Assembly: GCF_035712445.1 (NCBI RefSeq)
Contig: NZ_DASTAT010000025.1
Location: forward strand, 1 to 64,000
DNA from: Oligoflexus sp.
GTDB lineage: Bacteria; Bdellovibrionota_B; Oligoflexia; Oligoflexales; Oligoflexaceae
Reading direction: 5' to 3'
DNA length: 64,000 nt
The notes under the pieces: generated by a model
Databases searched by the model: none
What the model was told of the DNA's origin: nothing
What the model saw: the letters and a program-made list of their open reading frames with translations, nothing else
Made by a program: the position numbers and the translations under genes
Part shown: one piece after another, positions 52,071 through 61,004 of the stretch
How positions within the stretch are numbered: position 1 is the first letter of the stretch
Layout of the letters: each line of letters begins with the position of its first letter

Positions 52071-52562
52071 AGCCAAGGGTGCCTCCGCCTTTTCATACGA
52101 ACCCGTGCTGCAAGTGTAACCAAGGCGACCTGATTCGTTGAGCAGCGTCTGACCCCGGGATATCACCGAGAAAGTCCAAACGAATTCACAGCCACGAGCC
52201 AGGCGTGAAAGTGTAATCTCTCCCTTCTTCTCAAAGGTCGCTTCCTTCGTCACGATTTTCCATGAATACCCATCCTTATGAGGGACGAGATCACTCGCAC
52301 CAACTCCGGGCACGGTCACGCGACCATTTTGAAGATTGAAGTAGATACCCTTGTGCCACTGAGGGGAAAGGGTCGAACGGAGCACCAAATAGCCGTTTTC
52401 ATGGCTGTTTGTATAGTGAAGGTCTTTTGTCGGAATGACGGAGGAATCCAAAAGAACCAAACCGGATTCGGGCAGGTCCTGGAATTTCGTTTTCCCGGCG
52501 TAAGCTTTTGTTCCGAGCAGGAGCAGAAGGAACAGGGTGGAAAGTCTTTGAAATTTCATCAT
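52050..52562 (-). CDS. Secreted protein of unknown function (170 aa)
   Basis: Start taken at ATG 52562, 7 bases after a GAGGAG site; the frame is open to 52604 but that part lacks a signal. The signal peptide is RLSTLFLLLLLGTKAYA. The mature protein is strand-rich (GYLVLRSTLSPQW, GIYFNLQNGRVTVPG, YSWKIVTKEATFE) with two cysteines (RGCEFVW and YTCSTGS). No family is recognised. It is convergent with and slightly overlaps the epoxide-hydrolase-like gene. Confidence 0.58.
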   Translation of the reverse strand: MMKFQRLSTLFLLLLLGTKAYAGKTKFQDLPESGLVLLDSSVIPTKDLHYTNSHENGYLVLRSTLSPQWHKGIYFNLQNGRVTVPGVGASDLVPHKDGYSWKIVTKEATFEKKGEITLSRLARGCEFVWTFSVISRGQTLLNESGRLGYTCSTGSYEKAEAPLALERPAL

Positions 52563-52709
52563 GTCGATGCTCCTCATGGTCGTGAACGCGACGTCCGGAA
52601 GCATGACAAAAGGCTTTTCTCGATATTGCAGGGAACGATTGGCAATCGGGGTTCAATCAGGGGAGCCGTGACTTCCTCGCTGGGAAGCACAGCCTTGAAG
52701 AAGCGAAGA

Positions 52710-52955
52710 TCAGTGAAGCGCGATGGAATTTTTGTCCGTCGCCCATTCCTGCATCGCCTGCCGACCAGGACGATCAATGTGAACCTTGTCATCAACCGAA
52801 GTTACCCAGCTGATGGGAATGTAATGGTGCTGGCCGCTCTCGTCCTTTGCGAGTTTGATCACGTCTTTACCTTCCATATGATCCACTGTTGCAAACTGAC
52901 CGTTCTGAGAACACACGACAGGGGTATGCGGTTTAATTTGGCTTGCATCGATCAT
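52710..52955 (-). CDS. DUF2171-family protein (81 aa)
   Basis: The sequence IDASQIKPHTPVVCSQNG, FATVDHMEGKDVIKLAKDE, HHYIPISWVTSVDDKVHID follows the DUF2171 family, small PRC-barrel-like proteins often found in stress-response contexts. Length is normal. The binding partner is unknown. A single-gene unit by spacing. Confidence 0.82.
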   Translation of the reverse strand: MIDASQIKPHTPVVCSQNGQFATVDHMEGKDVIKLAKDESGQHHYIPISWVTSVDDKVHIDRPGRQAMQEWATDKNSIALH

Positions 52956-53016
52956 GACTTGACTCCTTGTCTGAATTTTAAAGCCAATTTATCTATGCAT
53001 TCCCTGTGCCAGCATT

Positions 53017-53643
53017 TTAATTTTGAGCCTTCTTTTCAAAAAACATCAGATCTATATAAAGAGCGGCGGCCAGCAGCAAACGACGCATATCCTCATTGAG
53101 ACTGGGGTCCTCTATCTCAAGCGAGAACGTGTCCTTATCCGTGAAGGCTTCTGCCAGCAGTCCTGACCATTTTTTCCTGACAACGGCCACCTGGCGGCCA
53201 TTACGCTCAAAAGGGAAGGTCCAGATCTTCCATATGGGGGATGAGACTGTCATGACCACCTGGTCACTTGCATCCCGCACGTCGAACTTTTTACTCAGTA
53301 TGGCAAAGCGTTTCACAACCCGGCCGAGGCTGCGGCCCTGGCTGTCAGCGACCATGAGTTCCTCGAAGTACCAGCGGAAAGGATGCACGGCGCGCATGAA
53401 TTCCTGACGGTCAGGCGTAAAGAAATGCAGTTCGAAGCGGCGCCAATGGCCCAGCAGCTGCCTCAGCATCAGGCCGACGATCCCGCGTCCCTGTTCGGCG
53501 GCGAAGGCCAGGGCTTGTCCGGAGCTTGATATAACCTCGTATTTATTCCGAGTCTCAAATCCAAACCACTCCGCAAGTTCATGACGCTGCCTGACAAGCA
53601 CCTGGCTGTGCTGCGACATATTAGGGCCGGGACGGTTGCTCAT
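53017..53643 (-). CDS. LURP-one / scramblase-related protein (208 aa)
   Basis: ATG 53643 follows AAAGGAGAAGCC; the frame upstream is rejected. The product shows the twelve-strand tubby-like pattern of the LURP-one/phospholipid scramblase family: VLVRQRHELAEWFGFETRNKY, YEVISSSGQALAFAAEQ, FMRAVHPFRWYFEELMVAD, SLGRVVKRFAILSKKFDV and a C-terminal hydrophobic helix LLLAAALYIDLMFF. The function in bacteria is unknown. No signal peptide is present, so the protein is cytoplasmic or peripheral. Confidence 0.7.
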   Translation of the reverse strand: MSNRPGPNMSQHSQVLVRQRHELAEWFGFETRNKYEVISSSGQALAFAAEQGRGIVGLMLRQLLGHWRRFELHFFTPDRQEFMRAVHPFRWYFEELMVADSQGRSLGRVVKRFAILSKKFDVRDASDQVVMTVSSPIWKIWTFPFERNGRQVAVVRKKWSGLLAEAFTDKDTFSLEIEDPSLNEDMRRLLLAAALYIDLMFFEKKAQN

Positions 53644-53798
53644 GGCTTCTCCTTTATTTCCATTCACGCAAAACCTTGCGACCAGCATATCACGCTTTGC
53701 CTGCGTGATTTAACCCGTAAGCACCTTGGAAATCGCGATGCAGCGTCGGGCATGTGGCTTGCATTTCCTTTCGGTATCACACGGGAGAGGAAAACCCT

Positions 53799-54971
53799 AT
53801 GAAAATAGCCCTCATACTTGTGTCCACACTTCATGCTGTAATCCATGGCCTGGGCTTTGCGAAAGCTTTTCAATGGCTGCCCCTGCCGCAACGGACTCTA
53901 CCCATCTCGCGTCCTGCAGGTATTGAGCTCGCCGCCTTTCGCTATTGGTGGGTACTGGCCGTGCTCGCGCTCACTTCATCTCAGCTCCTGATTTTTTCAA
54001 GCTGGTCTTCTGCCAAATACGGAACGATTGTGAATGTCGGCGTTCTCGTGGGCCTTGGTTCATGGGCCTTCGAACGCAAATGGAATCGGCTGAGGGATGA
54101 CCTTTTGCAGGATATACCAGGACATGATCCCGTGATGATCACGGAGGAATCCCTGCGTCCTCTGCCGTGTCCAGTTCAAAACTGGCTCCGCTGGTCAGGG
54201 ATGGTCGGCCGATCCGAAATCATTTCTTTGACCATGAAGCAGAAAGGCTCTTTAAGGCTAAAACCAGAAGCCACGCAATGGCTCCCGTGCGAATCGGAAC
54301 AGCTCATCGTTACACCGGGCCAAGGCTTTGTATGGAAGGTACGCACCCGCATGAAGGGCCTTCCCGTCCTGGGCATCGACTCCTTCAACAAGGGCAAGGG
54401 ATCGACGTGGATCGGTTTATTCGGCTTGATTCCCATCGCCAACGTTGCCGGCGATTCCAAAACCAATCAGGCTGCCCTGCAAAGATTTTTAGGTGAAATC
54501 GCCTGGGTTCCTTCGGCCGCCTTGCATCCTTCGATTGTCTGGAAGGAAAGGGATGAATTCAGCGCCGAGGCGACCATGACCTGGGCCGGCACACAGGGTT
54601 CGGCTGTCTTTTATTTTCGCCCGGATGGCGAACCCTCTGGAATTGTCGCCCAAAGGTTCAAGGATGTGCACGATGAAAAACCGCTGGAATGGGTGGCTGA
54701 CATGATCGCATCGCGGGAATTTGCGGGGCTCAGAATACCGGCGCGACTCAAGGTTACCTGGATGCTGCCTTCAGGGCCTTTTACCTGGTACGAATTTGAA
54801 ATTGTGGAGGCGCGTTATGATGAATTCAAGCGCACTCATCCTTGGATTCCGATGGACTGGTATAGGGCTCAGATCGAGAGTCACCCGCTAAAGGGCTGCT
54901 GCCAGGGCGAATCCAGGCAGGCGTCTAAACCTTGGACAGGGCCGGGCGAGGCATTTCGACGTTTCTTCTGA
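53799..54971 (+). CDS. DUF6544-like membrane protein (390 aa)
   Basis: ATG 53799 is preceded by GGGAGAGG. The N-terminal 110 residues contain about three membrane helices (ALILVSTLHAVIHGLGFA, WWVLAVLALTSSQLLIF, VNVGVLVGLGSWAF). The rest is a soluble beta-rich domain: PVQNWLRWSGMVGR, TPGQGFVWKVRTRMKGLPVLG, GLIPIANVAGDSKTNQAALQ, EIAWVPSAAL. This arrangement resembles DUF6544, an uncharacterised family I know from other bacteria. No catalytic site is evident. A single-gene unit. Confidence 0.65.
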   Translation: MKIALILVSTLHAVIHGLGFAKAFQWLPLPQRTLPISRPAGIELAAFRYWWVLAVLALTSSQLLIFSSWSSAKYGTIVNVGVLVGLGSWAFERKWNRLRDDLLQDIPGHDPVMITEESLRPLPCPVQNWLRWSGMVGRSEIISLTMKQKGSLRLKPEATQWLPCESEQLIVTPGQGFVWKVRTRMKGLPVLGIDSFNKGKGSTWIGLFGLIPIANVAGDSKTNQAALQRFLGEIAWVPSAALHPSIVWKERDEFSAEATMTWAGTQGSAVFYFRPDGEPSGIVAQRFKDVHDEKPLEWVADMIASREFAGLRIPARLKVTWMLPSGPFTWYEFEIVEARYDEFKRTHPWIPMDWYRAQIESHPLKGCCQGESRQASKPWTGPGEAFRRFF

Positions 54972-55080
54972 GGTTTCCCATGCATGAACCAGGTGGTGTG
55001 AGGCTTGCACAAGGGGCCGTGAGTTCCTTCTGTGCAGTGACCTTATGCCTGCTGAACTGTTTTTGCGTGGAGTTGTTAGA

Positions 55081-55740
55081 ATGGGCCGCACCAATTGGAA
55101 ACGTTTCTCTCTCGTCCTCCTGACGCTGATTTCTGGACCTGGATGCCGTGATAGCAACGCACCGGAAATTTCAGTCCGCAACCCGACCTCGACCCAACCG
55201 TCTCCCACGGATGATCGCAACCCGACCCCGACTCAACCCACGGGTGATCGCAACCCAGGCGCGACCAAGCCCACGGGTGATCGCAACCCAGGCGCGACCC
55301 AGCCCACGGGTAATCGCAACCCAGGCGCGACCCAGCCCACATCCACGGGTGATCAGACCAAACAACCGCCGATGGAAACGAAGAAGAGTCTCATCACTTT
55401 AAGTAGGATTGATAAGTTCAACGGGCAGGACTGGGCCGTAGTCTTGCTTACGGTGCAGGATGCAGAAAGCAGCGCGATTAAATTTGCCGAGACCTTCCTC
55501 AATTCATCCCAGGCACCAGTCCTCGAAGTGCCTTATGGCTCCTACATCATCACCGTGGAATACTTTCTGGATGCTGCGAAAACCCAGAGCCTTGCGCGCA
55601 GCTGCGAAGCCGATCGGACTCGCATCCATAAGGTTAATCAGGAAGGCTATAGCGCCACCCTTATGGTGTGTACATACCCAGGGCCCGTATCGCCTGTTGA
55701 TTCGGATATCGTGATTCGTCCTGTTGTGATCCCGAATTAA
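55081..55740 (+). CDS. Lipoprotein with tandem Asp/Arg/Asn-Pro repeats (219 aa)
   Basis: ATG 55081 (GTGGAGTTGTTAGA upstream) gives a lipoprotein signal ending in LISGPGC. Residues about 40-90 are 11-residue repeats of the type PTGDRNPGATQ. The C-terminal domain (about 110 residues) is strand-rich (LITLSRIDKFNGQDWAVVLL, YGSYIITVEYFLD) and ends with two cysteines (ARSCEAD and LMVCTYPG). The repeats probably act as a stalk that lifts the C-terminal domain off the membrane. Repeat number can change without loss of frame. It is convergent with the gene at 55737. Confidence 0.65.
   Translation: MGRTNWKRFSLVLLTLISGPGCRDSNAPEISVRNPTSTQPSPTDDRNPTPTQPTGDRNPGATKPTGDRNPGATQPTGNRNPGATQPTSTGDQTKQPPMETKKSLITLSRIDKFNGQDWAVVLLTVQDAESSAIKFAETFLNSSQAPVLEVPYGSYIITVEYFLDAAKTQSLARSCEADRTRIHKVNQEGYSATLMVCTYPGPVSPVDSDIVIRPVVIPN
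55204..55335 (+). repeat. 33-base tandem repeat, four units, inside a lipoprotein gene
   Basis: Units at 55204-55236 (diverged), 55237-55269, 55270-55302 and 55303-55335. The last three are almost identical, each starting CCCACGGGT. This is coding DNA, not a CRISPR: there are no spacers. Confidence 0.9.
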
Positions 55741-56585
55741 ATCCCTGGTTTTGCCTCTACGCCAGGGTTGGTGGCCAGGGTCGTAGAAAGTTTCTGACTT
55801 AAGACGTTTCTCAGGTCCACCACCAAATTATTGATTTCGACGACATTTGAAACATAACGAACGCCGTGACTATAATCCGCATACTCGGCCCCATGAACTG
55901 TGGAAAGCGGTTGAATGGGTTTGCCGCGGTTCACATGCCAGCCATAGATGGCCACAGCCTGAGGTTTTTTGATCAGGCGGAGGCTTTGAACCACATCCTT
56001 CTTATGACCGGCCACCAGCATCCCTGGTTTCCATGAGCTACGCTCCAGCTGATTTTGAACCAAAGAATTATGCTCAAAGAAGTAACGTACGCTGCTCATC
56101 TCGCGACCGCTGGGGAGTGTTGTCGGTTTCAGTTTCACCTGGGCCTGAGCGTAAATATCATCCACCATCGGCTGGGTGGGAAGACTCAGATTCAGTTTTT
56201 GAGCCAGGGTGCGGATGCTGTTCATATTCAAAGGCACCCGCACGAAGTCCTTATCTGAACCAATCGCAAGATAATCGGGTAGCACCCAGAACCGCATGAG
56301 CTTGCCTTTATAGGGGCCGGAGGTGATTTTGCGTTCCACAGGAACCAGCTGGCGTTGAAACTGAGGAATGTTGCCGCTCAGGACTTCCTTCACGATCATG
56401 CGCTCGCGGGCTGCGGCAGGAAGCTTTTGAATGCGCTTCATGAATTCGGAGCCGCCTGGAGCGCCCTGGGCCCTTTCAGGCAGGCCCAGCAGTCTTTGTA
56501 TGGGAGAGGATTGCGCGGCTTTGGGTGCGAACACAGAGGCAAGGTGCAGAGCGAGGACTGTAACGAGTGCTTTACGCGAGATCAT
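55737..56585 (-). CDS. Secreted protein of unknown function (282 aa)
   Basis: ATG 56585 follows GAGGGAAACTTC. The signal peptide is RKALVTVLALHLASVFA. The mature region has ITSGPYKGKLMRFWVLPDYL, LPTQPMVDDIYAQAQVKLKP, VAIYGWHVNRGKPIQPLSTVH and a striking AEYADYSHGVRYVSNVV, with His residues that could bind metal or act in catalysis. I remember YSHG-containing secreted proteins of this kind in other bacteria but not a named family. A function in polysaccharide or protein hydrolysis is possible, no more. It slightly overlaps the stop of the lipoprotein gene. Confidence 0.62.
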   Translation of the reverse strand: MISRKALVTVLALHLASVFAPKAAQSSPIQRLLGLPERAQGAPGGSEFMKRIQKLPAAARERMIVKEVLSGNIPQFQRQLVPVERKITSGPYKGKLMRFWVLPDYLAIGSDKDFVRVPLNMNSIRTLAQKLNLSLPTQPMVDDIYAQAQVKLKPTTLPSGREMSSVRYFFEHNSLVQNQLERSSWKPGMLVAGHKKDVVQSLRLIKKPQAVAIYGWHVNRGKPIQPLSTVHGAEYADYSHGVRYVSNVVEINNLVVDLRNVLSQKLSTTLATNPGVEAKPGI

Positions 56586-57019
56586 GAAGTTTCCCTCTAA
56601 ATGACTGACACATTTCAATCTGTGCACAGCGAATCAACAGGAAATGAAATCGACCCCGCGGCGGATGAAAATTAAAACTTCGTATTTTCCGTGAAATCAT
56701 CGGAAATTAGGGCCCAGGCTTCAGTTTCGTTTCCCCGCAGAGCAGCAGAGAAAGCCTTTCGTCCAGGTAAGGATTCGGAAGAAAGGAAAGAGTTTCCGCT
56801 TCTTAAAAGTGACCAGGGGAATGGTTTGCGTTCCGAAGACGGGCGTGTCGAGCATCGGCAAAAACTGTGTAGATGACCGCTTCCCTATGACCCTGTTTTC
56901 CATCTGCAAACACTTCAAGCCAAAATTCGGAAGTTCATCGTGAGGTGAAGACGGATGGGCTGCTAAGACTACCCTCACAGGAGCAGTCCCGCTCCGCGAA
57001 CACCTGAATGAGGATATCC
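56586..57019. other. Intergenic region, no gene supported
   Basis: About 430 bases between divergent secreted-protein genes. Short open frames on both strands have no ribosome binding site. A TGCTAAGACT (56961-56970), about 50 bases before the next start, fits the extended -10 form seen elsewhere in the window. Confidence 0.4.
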
Positions 57020-57514
57020 ATGCTTATGAAACAACGTATCCTGTCCTGCTCTCTCGCTCTTCTGGCCAGCCTTCCTCTTTATGCAAATGCATCCTCGCCG
57101 GAGGATGAGGCTGAGATTGAAGAAACTGTCACCCGCATCGAGGCCGCAGCGCAGGATGATGCTGAGGAAGCGCCCATCGAAACCGAAGCCGCCGAAGCCG
57201 TGATGGTGAAGCGTGCATCCTGCGAGATTCACATCGGGACCTTGACCCGCAGCGGCAATACTTTGACCGGCCGCGGCAGTCAGGCCAACTGCGGGCCCAA
57301 GGGAACGTCTTACCTGACAATGCAGCGTTCCCGCTGGTACGGTTGGGAAGATTTGAAGACGGTGAAAATCGTCGGACCAGGAGAAAACTACGTGAATTAT
57401 AACTGCGCTGGCACCGGCAAGCATGAATTCCGCGTAATCCATACCGGCCGCACGGTGGGTGACAAGCCCGTGTTCAAGGAATCCTCCCACCACACCTGGG
57501 ACTGCGGAAACTGA
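57020..57514 (+). CDS. Small secreted protein of unknown function (164 aa)
   Basis: ATG 57020 has a GAGG site 6 bases upstream (an earlier ATG at 57008 is inside it). The signal peptide is MKQRILSCSLALLASLPLYANA. An acidic segment follows (SPEDEAEIEETVTRIE...), then a folded domain with four cysteines: ASCEIHIGTLTRSG, QANCGPKG, NYNCAGTGKHEF, TWDCGN. The evenly spaced cysteines suggest two disulfides in a beta-rich fold. No family is recognised. The acidic part may be a propeptide. Confidence 0.62.
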   Translation: MLMKQRILSCSLALLASLPLYANASSPEDEAEIEETVTRIEAAAQDDAEEAPIETEAAEAVMVKRASCEIHIGTLTRSGNTLTGRGSQANCGPKGTSYLTMQRSRWYGWEDLKTVKIVGPGENYVNYNCAGTGKHEFRVIHTGRTVGDKPVFKESSHHTWDCGN

Positions 57515-57642
57515 AAGCTCCACGATTCAGGCGGCAAATCTGGACCGGCACGTTTCGCGAACATGGATCTTGCATAAGACCCGAGGGGCGAAAACGTGCC
57601 CGCAGGTATCAACGGATAAAACGCTTGAAGAAGGAGCCCTTT

Positions 57643-58080
57643 ATGGAATTGAAGGACATTATGACGAGACACGTACATGTCGTTTCGCCAGCGACAACGA
57701 TTCGCGAAGCCGCGAAGCAGATGCGTGATCTTGATACGGGAATCCTGCCTGTCTGTGACGAGCAGGCGGTCATCGGTCTCGTGACCGACCGTGATATCGT
57801 CGTGCGCGCGCTGGCAGACGGCAAGGATGCCGATAGCGCTGTGACCACGGCCATGACGGGCGCTATTGTGTGCATGTATGAGGATGACGATGTCGAGGAA
57901 GCGGCTCAAGTGATGGAAGAAAAACAAATCCGCCGTCTGATCGTCCTAAACCGCAATCAGGAACTGGCCGGGATTGTCTCACTCGCCGATCTTTCGCGCG
58001 AAGTCGGAGACGAGGAACTGTCAGGCGAAATTCTAAAGAATGTGTCAGAGCCCGCAGGTGCCCGCCCGTCCCTCCTCTAG
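57643..58080 (+). CDS. Two-CBS-domain protein
   Basis: A 145-residue protein made of two CBS motifs: ATTIREAAKQMRDLDTGILPV, IGLVTDRDIVVRALADG, then VEEAAQVMEEKQIRRLIVL and LAGIVSLADLSREVG. A CBS pair binds adenine nucleotides and acts as an energy or redox sensor. ATG 57643 follows AAGAAGGAGCCC. The gene stands alone, so its target is unknown. Confidence 0.9.
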   Translation: MELKDIMTRHVHVVSPATTIREAAKQMRDLDTGILPVCDEQAVIGLVTDRDIVVRALADGKDADSAVTTAMTGAIVCMYEDDDVEEAAQVMEEKQIRRLIVLNRNQELAGIVSLADLSREVGDEELSGEILKNVSEPAGARPSLL

Positions 58081-58305
58081 TCGAGTCGCCACGCTCGGCG
58101 GCCGCGAGGATGAACAACGGAACCCCGTCCCTGATCGGTCGCGAAGGCGGTTGCACGGGTCCTGTCGGACCTGTGATGACCATGGAGCGAGGCCACGCCT
58201 GCGTGATCTTCGTTTTCGCTGGACCATCGGGTTAAACCGATATGATAATGCTGCCGGTAATTAGTCTTTTTGGCCTATTTCGTAGCCTATACTGAAGCGG
58301 ATTCC

Positions 58306-59520
58306 ATGACGCGCAGCTTGAGTCTCCATTCACGAAGAAAACTGAAGCCCCGGGATGCCTCACGCTTTGCTTATGAGGCGCCGCCCCTTTTTGCCGAACT
58401 TGCCGCAGCTGTATGCGAAACCGGAATGCTACCCGAGAAAGAGCTGCACGAGTGCTGGCAGATGGCCCAGATCGTTGACCGGGCTTTTCCCGACAGCTTA
58501 CGCATCGCAGACATTGCGGCCGGTCATGGACTTTTGGCCTGGATTCTTGTGCTCCTGGCCCGAAAGAGCGAGGGGCTGCGTCCCCGAACAGCAGTCGCTG
58601 TGGATATTACGCGCCCCAAGTCAGCCGATAGTCTTGCCGCATCTCTCCTTAAAAAGTGGCCAGAGCTGTCCGGGAGTGTTCATTTCGTCGAAGGCAGCGC
58701 CGAAGCAATACAAGCCGATAAAGCTACGCTGTTCGTTGCAGCTCATGCCTGCGGAAGCCTTTCTGACCAAGTGCTCCTGGCCGCTCTTCGCAGTCGGAGT
58801 CCTCTTGCCATCATGCCCTGCTGTCACTCTTTGCGTAAGCAGCAGGAAAGTCTATTGTCCCTGGCGCAGCTGTCCGGGTATTCAGCCGGAGTGCCGGTGC
58901 GGTCCCCTTTGGAGTCGAATGCCGGTCCTTCCCTTGTGATCGACCTATTCCGTAAAGAGGCTCTTGCGTCCGCGGACTATGATGTCCAGGAGGCTATGAT
59001 TCAGCCTGAGATCACACCGTTTCATCGCATCATCCTGGCCCGGCCTCGCACAGAGGTCAGGGATCCCGGCATGGCACTCACAATGGGGCACAGTCGCGTT
59101 CCGGTCCAACGCAGCGGGCAAGTGCGGGCCTTTGAAAAGCTTCATACTTTGAACGTGGCGGACGCGAAAGAGACCGAGGCCCTGTCCCATCGCCCCTCGC
59201 GGGAGTGGACTCGCTTTTTTGACCTCAGCTTTTGGATGAAAGACGAGGCCCTTGTCCCGAGTCTTCATGATGAGCTGAATCGCCTCATGACGGCTTTGTC
59301 CGAGCAGGGGCAAAATTCCTGGGAGACAAGAGTTACGGTTCGCGATCAGTATTGGAATCCCGCCACGCAGCAAAGGGCCTGTACCTTCCGTATCGAGGTC
59401 AGAAGCGTGGCCGTGCCGATCGAGAAGGCGGATGCCCTCCGCCTTCGAAGGGAGCTTGGTCATGGCCTTGATGCTTTCTTCGCAGCCTGTCCCGGAGCTT
59501 TTAGAAGACGCGGGGACTAG
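58306..59520 (+). CDS. SAM-dependent methyltransferase fused to a ferredoxin-fold anticodon-binding domain
   Basis: A 404-residue protein from ATG 58306. The N-terminal half is a methyltransferase: RIADIAAGHGLLAWILVLL (motif I, about residue 65), AVAVDITRPKSAD, VEGSAEAIQA and ATLFVAAHACGSLSDQVLL. The C-terminal 100 residues (REWTRFFDLSFWMKDE, TRVTVRDQYWNP, TFRIEVRSVAVPIEKADAL) match the FDX-ACB domain, known from bacterial PheT C-termini. The fusion resembles the eukaryotic protein FDXACB1, of unknown activity. A role in tRNA modification is a reasonable inference. The longer frame to 58270 lacks a ribosome binding site. Confidence 0.7.
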   Translation: MTRSLSLHSRRKLKPRDASRFAYEAPPLFAELAAAVCETGMLPEKELHECWQMAQIVDRAFPDSLRIADIAAGHGLLAWILVLLARKSEGLRPRTAVAVDITRPKSADSLAASLLKKWPELSGSVHFVEGSAEAIQADKATLFVAAHACGSLSDQVLLAALRSRSPLAIMPCCHSLRKQQESLLSLAQLSGYSAGVPVRSPLESNAGPSLVIDLFRKEALASADYDVQEAMIQPEITPFHRIILARPRTEVRDPGMALTMGHSRVPVQRSGQVRAFEKLHTLNVADAKETEALSHRPSREWTRFFDLSFWMKDEALVPSLHDELNRLMTALSEQGQNSWETRVTVRDQYWNPATQQRACTFRIEVRSVAVPIEKADALRLRRELGHGLDAFFAACPGAFRRRGD

Positions 59521-59590
59521 CTGGTTTCGGCGTCAAAACGAATCTTAGGGTCCGGCCAACAGGGAGATCCAGCCCCTCAGAATTCGCTCT

Positions 59591-59617
59591 TTGACCCGTT
59601 GCTCAGGAGGCTAAAAT
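59591..59617 (+). promoter_or_regulatory. Weak promoter candidate upstream of yebC
   Basis: TTGACC (59591-59596), a short 15-base spacer, TAAAAT (59612-59617). Confidence 0.3.
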
Positions 59618-59669
59618 TCATTAAAGTACCGGTCAGGTCAAAAGGCCGTGATGTTCAGGTAGGGAATAT

Positions 59670-60398
59670 ATGGGAAGAAAATCTGCTAAAATTGCGGTGC
59701 GTAAGGGTGCTGCTGACAAGGCGCGTGGACAAATTTTCACGAAAGCTCTTAAGGATGTTTTCAAAGCATCCAAAGGTGGGAGTGGGGATCTCGCCAACAA
59801 CTTTCTGCTTCGAGTCGCTGTTGAGCGAGCCAAGAAACTCAACGTCCCCAAAGAGAATATCGAGAAGGCCATTAAAAAAGGCCAGGGTACCGGCGGAGCT
59901 GGCTTTGAAGACGTGTCCTACGAAGGATACGGACCCGGTGGTGTGGCGATCTTCGTCGAAACCTCGACTGACAATCCCACGCGGACAGTGGGCAACGTTC
60001 GCAGCTATTTCCGGAAGTATGACGGCGCGCTGGGAACCTCGGGATCACTTGAATTCGTGTTCAACCGCATTGCCCTTTTCACCGTCCCGAAAGAAGCGGT
60101 GAAGTCGGAAGATGATTTCACCCTCGCCATGATTGATAGCGGCGCCGAGGAAATCGAGCTGCATGATGATCATTACGAAGTGTCCGGACCGATGTCGGAA
60201 TTCGGTGCCATCCAGGATGGACTCGTGAAGTTGGGCATTACGCCGGACGAAGCGTCTCTGATCCGAATTCCTCTGTCCCGCAAGGAACTCACCGACGAAG
60301 CCTCTCTCGTTAAACTGGAAAACCTTATAGATGTGCTTTCGGAAGATGACGATGTCGTGACCGTCTATCACAATCTTCTGGATAAAGACGATCAATAA
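59670..60398 (+). CDS. yebC: YebC/PmpR-family protein
   Basis: A 242-residue member of the YebC/TACO1 family: GRKSAKIAVRKGAADKARGQ at the start, NVPKENIEKAIKKGQGTGGA, YEGYGPGGVAIFVE, DNPTRTVGNVRSYFRKYDG. In family members this protein binds RNA or DNA, and recent work links it to relief of ribosome stalling. The N-terminus reads KSAKIAVRKGAADKARG where many members have KWANIKHRKAAQDAKRG. The gene is monocistronic here, with GGTAGGGAATAT upstream. Confidence 0.94.
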   Translation: MGRKSAKIAVRKGAADKARGQIFTKALKDVFKASKGGSGDLANNFLLRVAVERAKKLNVPKENIEKAIKKGQGTGGAGFEDVSYEGYGPGGVAIFVETSTDNPTRTVGNVRSYFRKYDGALGTSGSLEFVFNRIALFTVPKEAVKSEDDFTLAMIDSGAEEIELHDDHYEVSGPMSEFGAIQDGLVKLGITPDEASLIRIPLSRKELTDEASLVKLENLIDVLSEDDDVVTVYHNLLDKDDQ

Positions 60399-60543
60399 GC
60401 CCGAGTGTATCGCAGAGGGATGAGCTTCGCTTTGCGATACCGTTCCCCGCCGCGCACGCCTTTTGCAAAGACTGCCTTCCGATATCCTTCAGCTTCTGAA
60501 GGTGTCGTAAACCATTTACATAAATTTATGGAAGGTAGGCGCC

Positions 60544-60903
60544 ATGTTTTCCTTGAAGAACATTTCGAATCTCAAAGACGAGATCAATATGGATGCTGTG
60601 GCTCAGCTGGGCGAAAAAGTGAAGGATATGAGCGGCAGAGTGCGGTACATGGGCGACAATCGCCTTTTGAAAAACACTGGCTGGCTGCTGGCTGGAGCCG
60701 CTATCGGATCGCTCCTGAGCCACTTTCTTGATCCTCAGGAAGGTCAAAGAAGACGGACCGAGATCAAAGATAAGGCCCTCAGCATGGGCAAAACCGTTCA
60801 GGACGCAACACGCCGTCGGTTTGAAGATTTGAACAGCCGCGTCCGTGGGGCAGCATCGGATGCCCAGGATGCGATTCAGGCTGGAATGGAAAAAAGGGCC
60901 TGA
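60544..60903 (+). CDS. YtxH-like small membrane-associated protein (119 aa)
   Basis: ATG 60544 follows GGAAGGTAGGCGCC. The product has a charged helix, a single hydrophobic stretch (LLKNTGWLLAGAAIGSLLSHF) and then DPQEGQRRRTEIKDKALSM with an amphipathic helical tail. This plan is typical of YtxH/gas-vesicle-associated-like stress proteins. Function unknown. A strong terminator follows. Confidence 0.62.
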   Translation: MFSLKNISNLKDEINMDAVAQLGEKVKDMSGRVRYMGDNRLLKNTGWLLAGAAIGSLLSHFLDPQEGQRRRTEIKDKALSMGKTVQDATRRRFEDLNSRVRGAASDAQDAIQAGMEKRA

Positions 60904-60909
60904 GCAGGT

Positions 60910-60954
60910 CAGGGAAGGTCGCTCTTACTACCGACTTTCCCTGCATTCTTTTTT
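60910..60954 (+). terminator. Strong rho-independent terminator
   Basis: A 12-bp stem with one G-T pair (CAGGGAAGGTCG/CGACTTTCCCTG), a 10-base loop and then CATTCTTTTTT. Confidence 0.88.
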
Positions 60955-61004
60955 GCCAACAGCGAAGGTCCAGGAGGACAAGGCAAAATTCGGCTCAGAG
61001 GAAA

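Noticed and set aside
55204..55335. Possible CRISPR array
   Set aside because: The 33-base units abut without spacers and are in frame within a lipoprotein gene.
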